This document shows positions 36,830-46,132 of a stretch of 64,000 nucleotides of DNA, piece after piece. The notes beneath the pieces were generated by a model. The model was not told the DNA's origin. It did no database searches and saw only the letters and a list, made by a program, of their open reading frames with translations. The position numbers and the translations under genes are program-made. Position 1 is the stretch's first letter. Each line of letters starts with the position of its first letter. The stretch is from assembly GCF_019075875.1 (NCBI RefSeq), contig NZ_JAHOOZ010000001.1, positions 310,001 through 374,000 on the forward strand, written 5' to 3'. Source of the stretch: Novosphingobium sp. G106. GTDB taxonomy: Bacteria > Pseudomonadota > Alphaproteobacteria > Sphingomonadales > Sphingomonadaceae.

Positions 36830-39354
36830 GCCGCTGCCCTCGCGCCCGCAGGGTGGGACGGCCCCAGGATCTCGCGAGGGTCGACGCCGGCGAGCTCGCA
36901 GACCGCTTCGAGCGGGCTGCGCCCGGCGCGCAGGCGCGCCTCGAAGGCGGCGACTTCGTTCGGCGCCGAGGTGTTGATCCAGTAGGAGAAGGGATCGACG
37001 ACCAGCCGTGCGATGCCGAGCCCCAGCGGAGAGTCGATGAAGACCTCCGAGTAGTTGGGCTTGTTGTTGCGGACCGATTTCAGCAGTTCGAGGACGAATC
37101 CGGAGTAGTCGAGGATCTTGTTCTCGACTGCCTTGTCGTAGGTCGAGCCCTGCAAGAGGAACCGTGTGGCAGCGTTTTCCAGGATGACCTGACCCGTCCC
37201 TTCGAAAAGGAGGAGGTCGTTCATCGATTGCAGGACGACGCCGAAACTGCCCTGGTACTTGCGCGCCCGCCGGTAGCCCTGGCCGAAGGTCTCGGCGAGG
37301 CGCGAGAGATCCTGGCCGGCAGACTTCGTCATGAACTGTGCCGCCTCGTCGCACAGGACGAAGCGCGGCCGGTCGCGCGCCGAGAGGTAGAGCTCCTGCG
37401 TGACCGCGTTCACCACGACCATGACGATGACGTTGAACAACTCAGGGACGGACTTGAGCCGTTCTAGCTCGAGCACGACGAACTCGTCCGAGGTGATGTC
37501 GAGCGTCGAGGGGCCGTTGAAGTAGTGGCCGTAGGCCCCGTCCGACGCGAAATCCCTTAGGTTGAACGCGAGCTCGCGCGCGGTCGGCACGAGATGGTCG
37601 ACCCGGTCGAGATCGCGCGAGGTATGGGCGGGATAGGACCCGAGCCATTCACGGACGGCGTCGATCCCTTCCTCGGCCCGGCCGGCATCGATCGCCCACT
37701 GGACCGCGGACTTAATGAGGTTCCATTCCGAGGTCGAGACGCCCTTTCGGGTCGCAGCGTTGGCCATTTCAGCGACGATCGCCACCGCCATCGAGATTGC
37801 GGACTGCAGGTCGTCGCCGTCGAGCGCAAAGCCCATGTCGAAGGGATTGAGGACGAGGCGCTCCTCGCCGATGTCGATGTAGCGGCCCGAGCACAGCGTG
37901 CAGAGCTTGCGGTAGGAGCCGCCGATGTCGACGATGCGGATGAGCGCGTTCTGCGCGTAGTATTGCTGGCATAGGTTGTTGAGCAGGAAGCTCTTGCCCG
38001 CGCCGGACTCGGCCGAGACGATGAAGTTGTAGTTGTTGATCCTGGGATCGAAGAGGTCGAGCGTGATGAGCTGGCCCTTGCGGCCCGCGTAGAGGAGCGC
38101 GGGCCGCCCGCCGCCGCGAAAATCGGTCTGCGCCGGCGCAAGCAGGACCGCCGCCTTCACCGGCATCTTGAAGTCCCGCTCGAGCATGCGGATCGTGCGT
38201 TTCTCGGGGTAGAGGCCGAAGGGCAGGGCCATCGGCAGCAGCACGGGCAAGAGGTAGCTCTCCTCCTGCATGAGCCAGGGCATCGGCTCGCTTTCCCAGA
38301 GCCGCTTGGCGCGCGCCGCCATCTCCCGTGCCTGGCCGCGGTCGCGGCCGAACACCCAGACCATCGGGATGACCGAGACGAACCGGCTATTGCCCGCCTC
38401 GTCGAGGACCCAGCTGATCTCCTCGATCTGCTTGCCGACTTCGACCGCGAAGCTGCCTGCGGCCTTTTGTGCCGACAGGACCTGGGCGCGTTTGTGGATA
38501 TCGAACTGGCTGTGATCGAACAGGATATTGAGCGTGACGAGGAAAGGCCCGCCAATCTGGTCGCTGTCCTCGGCAGCGCCCCGCATGCCGCCAAGCAAAC
38601 GGTTGGCGCGCTCGGCCGTTATGCGACGGGCCGGCGCGCGCGGCGTCAGGCAGCGCGCCACCTGGTTTCCCAGGAAAACCTCGGCGCCCTCGAACCTCAG
38701 ATCAGGCCCGGCTTCGATGATCTGCTTGCGCACCGCCCGCGCGGACGTTCCATCTCCGCCATCGGCAAAGACTCCCGGCGCATCGGTGAAGACGCCATTG
38801 AACACGCGCCGGTAGAACGTGACGAGTTCCTCTGGCGGCATGCGGCGGATGCCGAGCTTCGCGAGCTGCTCTTCAACCTGACGGCGCAGATCCTCGCCAA
38901 GGCGAGCGCGCGTTTTGATCGAGAGGAACAGCCGGAAATTGCGCAAGGGAATGCCGTGCAACGCGTCGAGGCCTTCGGTGCCGGCACGCAGATAATCGGC
39001 CGTCCGGCGCGCTGAGGCCTGGATCAGCGGGTCGGGCCTCGTCTTGAGGTCGAGGAACGCGTCGAGCGCCCCGTCGATCAGGGGATCGGCGAAGCTGTGC
39101 AGCTGGAGCACGGTCCCTTCGGGGAAATGGATGTTGAGAAGCCCGAGCAGCGCCTGGTGCACGTGGGCGAAGAGATAGGCCGACGGTACGAGTTCCCAGG
39201 CCTGCCCCCAGCCGTCGTCGATGGTGAGGAAGGCCTCTTCTTCGGGCGCCCAGGCTACGAGCGGCAGGAAGTCGGAATAGGCATCGCGCGCGACCGATCG
39301 CCGAAGCTGCGCGATCGTGAGGCCGGCCCGGTCGCCAAGCACGCTGGCGCTCAT
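36826..39354 (-). CDS. traC: TraC: F-type T4SS ATPase (VirB4-like)
   Basis: This 842-residue ATPase starts at MSASVLGDRAG. Landmarks are the TraC N-terminal SDFLPLVAWAPEEEAFLTID, Walker A IVSAESGAGKSFLLNNL, and Walker B RFVLCDEAAQFM. F TraC (875 residues) is the inner-membrane-associated energiser of pilus assembly. The same frame stays open upstream to 39831 because traV has been shifted into it; the apparent TraV-TraC fusion is therefore not real. Normal overlap with the restored traV stop is 4 bp. Confidence 0.92.
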   Translation of the reverse strand: MSASVLGDRAGLTIAQLRRSVARDAYSDFLPLVAWAPEEEAFLTIDDGWGQAWELVPSAYLFAHVHQALLGLLNIHFPEGTVLQLHSFADPLIDGALDAFLDLKTRPDPLIQASARRTADYLRAGTEGLDALHGIPLRNFRLFLSIKTRARLGEDLRRQVEEQLAKLGIRRMPPEELVTFYRRVFNGVFTDAPGVFADGGDGTSARAVRKQIIEAGPDLRFEGAEVFLGNQVARCLTPRAPARRITAERANRLLGGMRGAAEDSDQIGGPFLVTLNILFDHSQFDIHKRAQVLSAQKAAGSFAVEVGKQIEEISWVLDEAGNSRFVSVIPMVWVFGRDRGQAREMAARAKRLWESEPMPWLMQEESYLLPVLLPMALPFGLYPEKRTIRMLERDFKMPVKAAVLLAPAQTDFRGGGRPALLYAGRKGQLITLDLFDPRINNYNFIVSAESGAGKSFLLNNLCQQYYAQNALIRIVDIGGSYRKLCTLCSGRYIDIGEERLVLNPFDMGFALDGDDLQSAISMAVAIVAEMANAATRKGVSTSEWNLIKSAVQWAIDAGRAEEGIDAVREWLGSYPAHTSRDLDRVDHLVPTARELAFNLRDFASDGAYGHYFNGPSTLDITSDEFVVLELERLKSVPELFNVIVMVVVNAVTQELYLSARDRPRFVLCDEAAQFMTKSAGQDLSRLAETFGQGYRRARKYQGSFGVVLQSMNDLLLFEGTGQVILENAATRFLLQGSTYDKAVENKILDYSGFVLELLKSVRNNKPNYSEVFIDSPLGLGIARLVVDPFSYWINTSAPNEVAAFEARLRAGRSPLEAVCELAGVDPREILGPSHPAGARAAA

Positions 39355-39970
39355 GGCTGCATCTCCCCCCGGTACAGCGGCGGGAGCGGCGGTGTCGCCG
39401 GGGGCCGCGTTATCATCCGGATTCTTCTCGCGCACCTGCTCGAGCACGGGCGAGCGCCCCGCCGGGGCCAGCGGGTTCACGAGATAATCGCCGACGACCC
39501 ACTGCGGTCTATCGAGGATCGAATAGACGAAGCGCGGCATATAGAGGCGGTCGGGACGCGCCCGGTCGGCATAGGGCAGGATCAGCGTGCGCACGGTGCG
39601 TCCCTGGCGCAGCATCGGCGTCTCGGGCGCGTCGATCAGACCTTGAAGCTCGCGGTAAACGCTATCGCGGTACCCAGTATAAGGCGCTGCGCTGCGTTTG
39701 GATCTGCCCCCCGCGCGACCCTGCAGAGGTCTCAAGCAGGGCCTTGTCGCGCGTGACCGCCCGGTTCGACCGCGACGGCACACCGGCGACGGCATCGGCA
39801 TGCGCCTGAGCGGGATCGATGCATTGGCCATGGTCGCTGTTCTTGCAGGAGAATGTCTCGCTGTAGGGCGACATGACTTTGCCGAGCGTCGCGCAGCCGC
39901 CGAGCAGGATGACGCCCGTCAAGGCTGACAGGACCTGCGTGGTTCGTGTTGAAATTGTCAGTCGTTGCAT
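39351..39970 (-). pseudogene. traV: TraV: outer-membrane lipoprotein, two frameshifts
   Basis: The start at 39970 follows GGAGA and gives a lipoprotein signal with lipobox LLGGC, then SPYSETFSCKNSDHGQC. The frame breaks at about 39683 (QTQRS | PYTGYRDSVYREL). A second shift at about 39405-39410, a run of five C, restores the usual end PPLYRGEMQP and a TGA overlapping the traC ATG. Between the shifts the frame carries RTLILPYAD and FVYSILDRPQWVVGDYL, typical of TraV. TraV forms the outer-membrane core complex with TraK and TraB. Both shifts need one base removed. Confidence 0.82.
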
Positions 39971-40004
39971 CGGAAATCTCCAAGAAGAGGGCGGGGCCTC
40001 CCGT

Positions 40005-41372
40005 TCAAAACTTGCTCCCTGCAGTCGGCTTGATCTCGAGAGCGACACCCTCCTGGATCACCACGACGACGTCCTTCGCAGCGCCGACCTCGACGATCGG
40101 GCCAGCCTGGCGGGCGAGATCGAGATAGAAATCGGTGAGCTTGTCGGACGAGCGCGAGAGGCCGCCGGCGATCCCGGTCTTGGCGGCATCGCCGGCATCG
40201 AGCGTTCGCACCGAGCCCAGCGCCGAGGTCGAGACATCGCCGAAGGTGTTCTCGACCGACTGGCCGATGCCGGTGATGGTGCCGGCGATGAAAGCCCGGG
40301 CGAGCGTGGCGCCCGCCCGCGTCACGACCCGGCCGGAAAGGCCCTTCTTGCCGTCGGTATCGACGAAGAAGCCCTTGATCGGTTGGTCGACCACCGAACG
40401 CTCGTCGAAATCGACGCAAGAGAGCGAGACGAGCTGGACCTCGACGCGCTCCTTGGCGAGGCTGCCGGTCGCGTTGCCGATGACGAAGCAGCCCGAGAGG
40501 TTGGCCTTGACGTCATTGGGCAGCACGGCGGGCGCCTGGACGCGGGCGATGAGTGGCTCGGGATTTGACGTCGCATCCCGGCTCGCCAGCGCATCGACGC
40601 CGGTCAGGAGCCGAGCCTTCATGAAACCAGGCGGCAAATAGATCGTCCGATTCTTTTTTTTGGAAGACGGCCCAGCTCCTTCGCCGCTTGCCGGGGCGAG
40701 CGCGGACGTCGCCGCGCCGATTGCGCCCACGGTCTTTTCGACGGGCGGCGCGGGCGGAGCTGCAGGCGCGCTCGGCACCGGTGGTGGCGGAATGTTGGCG
40801 CCCGCGAGATCTGCATCGCTCGGTGGTGGCGGCAGCGAGGGAGCCGAACCGGGCAGGGCCGAGGGCAGTTCTCCTGGTTCCTCGTTTCCTTGAGTTCGGG
40901 TCCCGGGACCGATCTTGCCTTCCTCGATCGCGGTGATGCGCTCGCCAAGCAGGTCTTGACCGTCGAGCACCTTCTTGAGGTCGCCGCGCAACTTGGTCTC
41001 CAGGCTGTCTCCCCTGAGGCCCGCGCCCATGTCGAGCTTCGAAGCGGTCGGCGCGGTCTGGACCGGGGCGTCGCTCGAGGACGAGGCCGTGTAGAGCAGG
41101 TAGCCCACGACTGCGACGAGGCCTGCAATGGCAGCCTGGCGCAGGCGCAGCTTCTGCTTCGAGCTGAGTGCTTGCCAGCGGGCCTTCATGTCCAAGGGGC
41201 CGGCTGATCGCTCATCCTCGCCGCCATCGCGCCACGGCGGGCGGGAATGCGACTGGAGCCTTACGCGCGCGGCGCCGGTGTCATTGAGATCGGCAGCCTG
41301 GTCCATGGCGTCGTCCGCCAATCGGCCATGGGGCGTTTGACCATGAGGCGCTTGATTATCGGAAGCGCTCAT
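40005..41372 (-). CDS. traB: TraB: T4SS core scaffold protein (VirB10-like)
   Basis: The 455-residue protein has a cytoplasmic N-terminus, one transmembrane helix (AAIAGLVAVVGYLLYTA, ~residues 80-97), a Pro-rich periplasmic stretch (SLPPPPSDADLAGANIPPPP), and the C-terminal TraB/VirB10 domain beginning IYLPPGFMKARLLTGVDA. It bridges the two membranes in the conjugation channel. Its stop is 34 bp before traV and its start overlaps traK by 4 bp. Confidence 0.92.
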   Translation of the reverse strand: MSASDNQAPHGQTPHGRLADDAMDQAADLNDTGAARVRLQSHSRPPWRDGGEDERSAGPLDMKARWQALSSKQKLRLRQAAIAGLVAVVGYLLYTASSSSDAPVQTAPTASKLDMGAGLRGDSLETKLRGDLKKVLDGQDLLGERITAIEEGKIGPGTRTQGNEEPGELPSALPGSAPSLPPPPSDADLAGANIPPPPVPSAPAAPPAPPVEKTVGAIGAATSALAPASGEGAGPSSKKKNRTIYLPPGFMKARLLTGVDALASRDATSNPEPLIARVQAPAVLPNDVKANLSGCFVIGNATGSLAKERVEVQLVSLSCVDFDERSVVDQPIKGFFVDTDGKKGLSGRVVTRAGATLARAFIAGTITGIGQSVENTFGDVSTSALGSVRTLDAGDAAKTGIAGGLSRSSDKLTDFYLDLARQAGPIVEVGAAKDVVVVIQEGVALEIKPTAGSKF

Positions 41373-42151
41373 CTTGCGTCTCCCCGGCGAACGACAATGA
41401 GGCGCGCGGCTTCGCCGGCCTTGAGCGCCAGACGGTCGACGCTGACCGCGAAGATGCGTGCGCCGAAAGTCCGGTCCAGGAACTGGCGCTCGTCGATCGC
41501 AACGTCAGCATTGGCATCGATGCGGTATTCGGAGGCTGACAGCTCCGAGCCCTCGATCTCGACGCGCCGGCGCTCGCGGACGAGGAGGCTTGGCAGGCTG
41601 GCCAGCACGATCATCTGCCGCCCCGGCGCGACCTCGGTGAAGCTTGCCGGGATGCGCTCCTCAAGCATCGACAGAGTAATGGACACGGCGCGCTCTTCCT
41701 CGACCAGCGGTCCGAGGAGATCTTCGTTTGAACGGGCGCGCTGTGCGCTGCCAGGCGTCAGCGACACCGTCTGCGCCGGAATGTCCGAAGGCTCGGCGTA
41801 GAGCGGGTAGATCGCGCCATTGCAGGAGACGAAGAACTCGGACGGGGCCGTGACGTAACTCTTCGTCACCATTCCGGCGTCGTCGCTCTCCTTGACCAGG
41901 AACTTGATCCAGGCGTCGGACCCTGCCTTTTCGACGGCGATCGCCTTCTCCGCGGAGAATTTGACGTCGTCGATCTCCCCGCCGACGCAGACGATGTGGT
42001 TGATGTCGCGGTTCGAGAGCCGGATCGTGCTGACTTGATCTGGCAAAGCGCTGATGCCCTGGCCGTGGGCAAGAGTTGCCATGAAGAGTGATGATGTTGC
42101 GAGCATCGCCAGCAGCGAGCAGGCACACGCGGTCCTACCGAACCTCGGCAT
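41369..42151 (-). CDS. traK: TraK: outer-membrane core protein (VirB9-like)
   Basis: This 260-residue protein starts at MPRFGRTACACSLLAML, a signal peptide, and continues with LPDQVSTIRLSNRDINHIVC, the TraK family N-terminal strand. Basic and beta-rich sequence follows. TraK interacts with TraV and TraB to form the ring in the outer membrane. It overlaps traE by 17 bp upstream and traB by 4 bp downstream. Confidence 0.9.
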   Translation of the reverse strand: MPRFGRTACACSLLAMLATSSLFMATLAHGQGISALPDQVSTIRLSNRDINHIVCVGGEIDDVKFSAEKAIAVEKAGSDAWIKFLVKESDDAGMVTKSYVTAPSEFFVSCNGAIYPLYAEPSDIPAQTVSLTPGSAQRARSNEDLLGPLVEEERAVSITLSMLEERIPASFTEVAPGRQMIVLASLPSLLVRERRRVEIEGSELSASEYRIDANADVAIDERQFLDRTFGARIFAVSVDRLALKAGEAARLIVVRRGDAR

Positions 42152-42773
42152 CGAATTTCTCCTCGGACAGGCGGATGAGCCAGAAGCGGCCGTTGTCGAC
42201 CAGGTAGGCAATCCTGAGATTGCCGCGGAACTTGCGGATGACGCCGCCGATGACGCGGACCTTCTCGACCGGGACGAGGATCTCGTGGGTAGTCCAGGTG
42301 ATCGGCTGATCGGAACGGATGTATGTCGCGATCGACAGGGTCGGATTGTCCGAGAGCTCGTCGATCAGCGCTGTGAAAGTATCGCGCATCCCGTTGTAGG
42401 CCGACGGGTGGGCGATGCTCAGCAGCTCCTGGAACTGCCGGTCGGCCGAATAGGCGGAATAAGTCCCCGAAAGCGCGACGATGTTGCGGGTAATGGTCCT
42501 CAGGTACGTGGCCGATGGCTTGTTGCCCGTCACGTAGAGGTCGCCGCCCGCGCCGAACGGCACGATCACGGTGCGCCGGTTCTGGTCCGAAGAATAGACG
42601 ACTGCGCCCAGGACTGCGCTGATCCCGAAAAGCCCGACAATCGCGAATTTCAGGAGGCGGTTTTCCTCGAAGAGGTTCGAAGATCCCTGCAGGTAGCGGT
42701 GGATGCCAAAGCTAGGCGGCTTGCCGAGCAGCGGATCGGCCTCGGGGCCGGTGCGGCGCGTAAATAGCGACAT
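42135..42773 (-). CDS. traE: TraE: T4SS inner-membrane protein (VirB8-like)
   Basis: The 212-residue product starts at MSLFTRRTGPEADPL. One transmembrane helix (FAIVGLFGISAVLGAVVYSS) lies near residue 45, followed by the TraE body with VPFGAGGDLYVTGNKPSATY and the C-terminal RFWLIRLSEEKFD. Upstream in-frame codons to 43001 run through traL and are not used. It is 8 bp after traL. Confidence 0.9.
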   Translation of the reverse strand: MSLFTRRTGPEADPLLGKPPSFGIHRYLQGSSNLFEENRLLKFAIVGLFGISAVLGAVVYSSDQNRRTVIVPFGAGGDLYVTGNKPSATYLRTITRNIVALSGTYSAYSADRQFQELLSIAHPSAYNGMRDTFTALIDELSDNPTLSIATYIRSDQPITWTTHEILVPVEKVRVIGGVIRKFRGNLRIAYLVDNGRFWLIRLSEEKFDAEVR

Positions 42774-42781
42774 GGTCTCGC

Positions 42782-43090
42782 TCACTCGAAAAAGCGGGTC
42801 TGGGTCGGACCCGGATAGCCACGGAAGGTCAGGAGCCCCCAGCGCCAGGCGAGATGCGGCAGAAAACCGCGCGGCTTGGACCGCTTCCAGGGCAGGAAAA
42901 GGAGAAGGGCGCCGATGAGCATCCAACCGATCAGCCCGCCAACGATTGCCGCGACGAACACGGTCGACATGACCAGCACAAACTCGTCGGATCCGAACCA
43001 CAGGATCTGGACTGGCCGATGGAGGTACTGGGGCAGACGCTCGTCCAATGCCCTTCTCCTTCTGCTTCGAGACTCCCGTCGGGAGCTCAT
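42782..43090 (-). CDS. traL: TraL: T4SS inner-membrane protein (VirB3-like)
   Basis: The 102-residue protein (start at MSSRRESRSRRRR) has the family box LDERLPQYLHRPVQILWF, then two hydrophobic helices and the C-terminal KPRGFLPHLAWRWGLL. An ATG 24 codons upstream is possible but would make the protein longer than TraL usually is. Confidence 0.85.
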   Translation of the reverse strand: MSSRRESRSRRRRALDERLPQYLHRPVQILWFGSDEFVLVMSTVFVAAIVGGLIGWMLIGALLLFLPWKRSKPRGFLPHLAWRWGLLTFRGYPGPTQTRFFE

Positions 43091-43167
43091 TTCCAGCGGC
43101 CGACCATCGGCCGCCGGCTCGGAGGCGGGCGCTTGCCCCATGCGCTGGGCAGCGCCCACCAACCTGG

Positions 43168-43485
43168 TCAGATCAGCATTCCGAAGGTCTGGAGGATTGA
43201 GTCCGCCTTGATCAGGCAGACCGCCGCCACGATCGTCGGGATGCCGATCATGATGTTCGAAAACAGGCGCGAGACGCCGAACAGGAAGGCGGCGACACCG
43301 CCGACGAAGCCGAGCGGGCCTTTGACGCCCTGGTTCACGACGATGTCGTAAATGTCGTAACCGAGGTCGCCGGCGGCCGGCGCGGTGAAGGCGTTGGCGA
43401 CGCCCATGGTCACCATGAGGGCGAGAGCCGCCATCAGGCTGTAGTCGGCCGCCGTGAGCGAGGCTCTGCCAAGTGCTTTGATCAT
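43168..43485 (-). CDS. traA: TraA: F-type propilin
   Basis: This 105-residue propilin begins MIKALGRASLTAADYS, with a hydrophobic leader (LMAALALMVTMGVANA) likely cut after Ala-Asn-Ala, leaving a mature pilin of about 73 residues. That pilin has two hydrophobic helices (GPLGFVGGVAAFLFGVSRLF and IMIGIPTIVAAVCLI), as in F pilin. The S26 peptidase of the same operon is a candidate for the cleavage. The 226-bp spacer upstream, before the dsbC stop, holds no gene I can support. Confidence 0.85.
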   Translation of the reverse strand: MIKALGRASLTAADYSLMAALALMVTMGVANAFTAPAAGDLGYDIYDIVVNQGVKGPLGFVGGVAAFLFGVSRLFSNIMIGIPTIVAAVCLIKADSILQTFGMLI

Positions 43486-43711
43486 CACTGTACTCCGAGA
43501 ATGGGAGCCGTCCGGAACGATGCCTGGCCGCTCAGCGAGTGCCCCCAAGCGGGGCAAAGCCCTGATCAGGTTCTGGCGCTGTCGGACGATGGCCGTGTCG
43601 GACAGCTCCGGTGAGCCGCGGTCATCGGGCATGGCGGGCCGCCGGCCGGCTGAACGTCCGGCAGCTGACTGCCTCACGCCGCTGGACTGCGAAGGAAAGG
43701 GAAGGGAATTT

Positions 43712-44521
43712 TTAGCGAGGAGCACTGGTGAGGGCTTTTGCGGATCCCTTGGCGCTGGCGGCCACCAGGAAGGCTTCGAGCTCACCTTGACGGAACCCCG
43801 AGATCACCTGATCGCCCGCGATCAGCGTCGGCGTGCCGCCGATCTGAGCCTCACCGACGATCTTGGTCTGGGCCTCCAGCACCGCGCGGCCCTCGAGGCA
43901 GGTCAGGAGCTGCGCGGGCGCAGCGCCGGCGTAGATCGCCTTGAAAGCGGCCTCCCTGTCGGGGGAGCACAGAATGTGCTCGGCCTTTGCCGCGGCGCCG
44001 GCGTGAATCCCGGTGACGAAGAAGATCAGGCGCCGGACGGCCTTGCCCTCGGCCGCTTTGGCGGACCAGAAGCGATCGAGCGAATGGCAGTACGGACATT
44101 CGGGGTCGGTGAACTCGATGATCGTGGGAGCGTCTGCAGGTCCGATCGCCAAAGCCTTGCTCGCGTCGATCTTCGTGAGGCTTTGGCGGGCTCGCGCCTC
44201 TTCCGAGAGCGCCGTCAGGTTGACGCCGCTGCGATCGTAAACCGACGCGAAGATCAGATGCTCGCTCTCCGGCGCGTAATAGAGGAGCCGGCCGCCCGCG
44301 AGAGCCTGGTAGATCGGCCCCTTGATGGGCGAAGGGGCGAAGTGTTCGAAGCGAAGGCTGGTGAAGGTCTGCTGAAGGCGCCGCTGGGCATCTTCGCCTG
44401 CGGCGGTCAGCTCCGTGTCAACCTGGCGGTTTGCCTGGCCAGCGGAGGCGGGCGTGTCGGCAAAGGCCGGCGGTGACGCTGCGATGACCGCGGCCAATAT
44501 CCATCTGTTAGCGTGTTTCAT
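43712..44521 (-). CDS. dsbC: DsbC-like periplasmic thiol:disulfide isomerase
   Basis: The 269-residue protein starts at MKHANRWILAAVIAAS, a signal peptide. It has a DsbC N-terminal dimer-type segment (PIKGPIYQALAGGRLLYYAPE) and a thioredoxin domain with DPECPYCHSL as CxxC and GGTPTLIAGD as the cis-Pro loop. It should reshuffle disulfides in Cys-rich transfer proteins (TraU, TraN). It lies first in the operon together with the small protein upstream, whose stop overlaps this start by 14 bp. Confidence 0.85.
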   Translation of the reverse strand: MKHANRWILAAVIAASPPAFADTPASAGQANRQVDTELTAAGEDAQRRLQQTFTSLRFEHFAPSPIKGPIYQALAGGRLLYYAPESEHLIFASVYDRSGVNLTALSEEARARQSLTKIDASKALAIGPADAPTIIEFTDPECPYCHSLDRFWSAKAAEGKAVRRLIFFVTGIHAGAAAKAEHILCSPDREAAFKAIYAGAAPAQLLTCLEGRAVLEAQTKIVGEAQIGGTPTLIAGDQVISGFRQGELEAFLVAASAKGSAKALTSAPR

Positions 44522-44804
44522 GGGTGCCTCCCTCTTTCGGGCTGGTGTTAGAAACGGGTTTCGGAGCCTGGCCCGGTGCAACAAGGGCGCGGTCCAGTTG
44601 GATGGTTGTTCCGAGCCTGAGTGAGGGTCGCGGAGCGCTTCGCTCAGCCATTACGCGGATGACGAAGCTTCCATCGACCTGGGCTATCGCCATATCCTTG
44701 GTCTCGGGCCGTGCTGCGAGTTCTTGCGCACCGGCATCGACAAGCGGCATAAGGATCGCCAACGAGACGACCGGGCCCATGAATCTGGAAATGCCGCGAG
44801 GCAT
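44508..44804 (-). CDS. Small secreted protein at the head of the transfer operon
   Basis: This 98-residue product has an N-terminal signal-like segment (MGPVVSLAILMPLVDAGAQE) and a short soluble region (VDGSFVIRVMAERSAP). No family is recognised. It overlaps dsbC by 14 bp and is the first gene of the minus-strand transfer operon seen here. Confidence 0.55.
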   Translation of the reverse strand: MPRGISRFMGPVVSLAILMPLVDAGAQELAARPETKDMAIAQVDGSFVIRVMAERSAPRPSLRLGTTIQLDRALVAPGQAPKPVSNTSPKEGGTHETR

Positions 44805-44941
44805 GGTTCAGCTTCTCCTTTGCGGCGCGCCGTGGCAGCCGGTCTGATGGGATCGGTTCGGGCGTGGGAGCTTTGGTCGTTCGGGTAAGCTCGCCGTTAC
44901 CGTGGCTTGGTGTGAACCGAGGCATGGCGAGGTTTGCCCCA

Positions 44942-44960
44942 GCCCCGCAAGGCGCGGGGC
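44942..44960. promoter_or_regulatory. GC-rich stem-loop in the tra operon leader
   Basis: GCCCCGC-AAGGC-GCGGGGC has perfect 7-bp arms. It is the only structured element I see in the 294-bp space (44805-45098) between the minus-strand transfer operon and the plus-strand gene at 45099. No convincing -35/-10 pair was found there. Confidence 0.35.
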
Positions 44961-45098
44961 ATTGCGGTGCCGCACCGGGGTAATGGGCTTCCCGACAAGG
45001 GAAGCGCCGTTCCGCGAAGCGGCACTCTATTTCCGTTTTGTAACGAGGCCGACACGCCTGCGCTCAGCTTGCCTTGATAGGCTGCTCGCGAATCTGGC

Positions 45099-45623
45099 GT
45101 GTCGTATACTCATGATCGGAGACTACGCGTGGCCGCACGACCATCACGGGCTTACAAGCTCAAGCTATCGAGGGAAGGGATCGCGCTCTTCATCGAATGT
45201 CACTGCCGGCTGTGCCATCTCGTTGGCGATCTGCTGCCTTATGGAACGACGCTCAGGGTCTCAGTTACTATGCTCGAGGCCACACCGCTTGACGAACTCG
45301 CGTCGGAACTCGTCTCTGGCGAGCTCACGGCCTTTGGCGGGAAGGAGATACGCTTCGTCGGGACATCCCCGACCCTTGCCACCTTGACCGCGCAGCTTTC
45401 CGATCGTGCGGCGGCGAACAGTGCGATCGGCTCGGCGCCGCAGACCTGGCGATTGTTTCTGGCTGCGCTTTCATTGATGCGCATTGCGGAGGATGCCTTC
45501 GTGGTAAGAACTTACGAGACCCTTCGCGAATGCGACGAAACCCTGCGCATGCGACGGGGGGAACTGAACGGGACCGGCTTGGTGCGCTTCAATACTCTCG
45601 TGTGCGAGACTAATTCGATTTGA
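45099..45623 (+). CDS. Hypothetical protein (174 residues)
   Basis: This predicted cytoplasmic protein starts from a GTG without a clear Shine-Dalgarno. It has an early Cys/His cluster (FIECHCRLCHLVGDLLPY) that could bind metal, then helical sequence. No family is recognised. It stands between the transfer operon and the XRE regulator, in the direction of the regulators and the lasso genes. Confidence 0.45.
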   Translation: MSYTHDRRLRVAARPSRAYKLKLSREGIALFIECHCRLCHLVGDLLPYGTTLRVSVTMLEATPLDELASELVSGELTAFGGKEIRFVGTSPTLATLTAQLSDRAAANSAIGSAPQTWRLFLAALSLMRIAEDAFVVRTYETLRECDETLRMRRGELNGTGLVRFNTLVCETNSI

Positions 45624-45626
45624 CCC

Positions 45627-45645
45627 TTGGTGTTTTATGCACCAA
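45627..45645. promoter_or_regulatory. Palindrome upstream of the XRE regulator
   Basis: TTGGTG-TTTTATG-CACCAA gives perfect 6-bp arms about 60 bp before the regulator ATG at 45705. A TTGACC just ahead (45620-45625) could act as a -35 box. A candidate autoregulatory operator. Confidence 0.4.
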
Positions 45646-45704
45646 CTTTCCCGCGTCGGGTAAATGCCGTTGGGAGATTTGAGCGATCGTCAGGGGGGAC
45701 CTGC

Positions 45705-46118
45705 ATGTTGCCTCAAATACTGCCAGCTAGTGATGGCGTATCTGTTATCTCAGTAATCAAGGAAAACTCGGGGAAGCGTATCGAGACGCGTCGCCGCAGG
45801 GACCGGATTTCACAGCGAATGCTTGCTGCTGCGGTCGGTCGCTCTGTGCGCTGGCTACGCGAGATCGAGGCAGGCATCGCGAGTTCCGCCCTTGAGGATC
45901 ACATCCGCTGCGCACACGCGCTCGGCATGTCGACTGCACACATCTTCGTGCCTCTCCTCTTTGTGGAGCACAACATGCCCGTACCGCGAGAACTCTTGCT
46001 GCTCGATGACCTGTGGGACGCCGAGCGCGCCTGCCTCAACATCCTCCACGAGCACCAATCGGCCGCGCAAAATAGGCACGCGCTGAGATCAGTGCCCTCG
46101 CCTGGGGCGAGGGGCTGA
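45705..46118 (+). CDS. XRE-type helix-turn-helix regulator
   Basis: I chose ATG 45705, preceded by AGGGGGGAC, giving 137 residues. The HTH is RRRRDRISQRMLAAAVGRS followed by VRWLREIEAG as recognition helix, as in Cro/C1-type proteins. The C-terminal half is helical with no ligand domain named. Its place between the transfer operon and the lasso operon makes it a candidate controller of either. Confidence 0.7.
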   Translation: MLPQILPASDGVSVISVIKENSGKRIETRRRRDRISQRMLAAAVGRSVRWLREIEAGIASSALEDHIRCAHALGMSTAHIFVPLLFVEHNMPVPRELLLLDDLWDAERACLNILHEHQSAAQNRHALRSVPSPGARG

Positions 46119-46132
46119 CGAGTCCGTCATCG

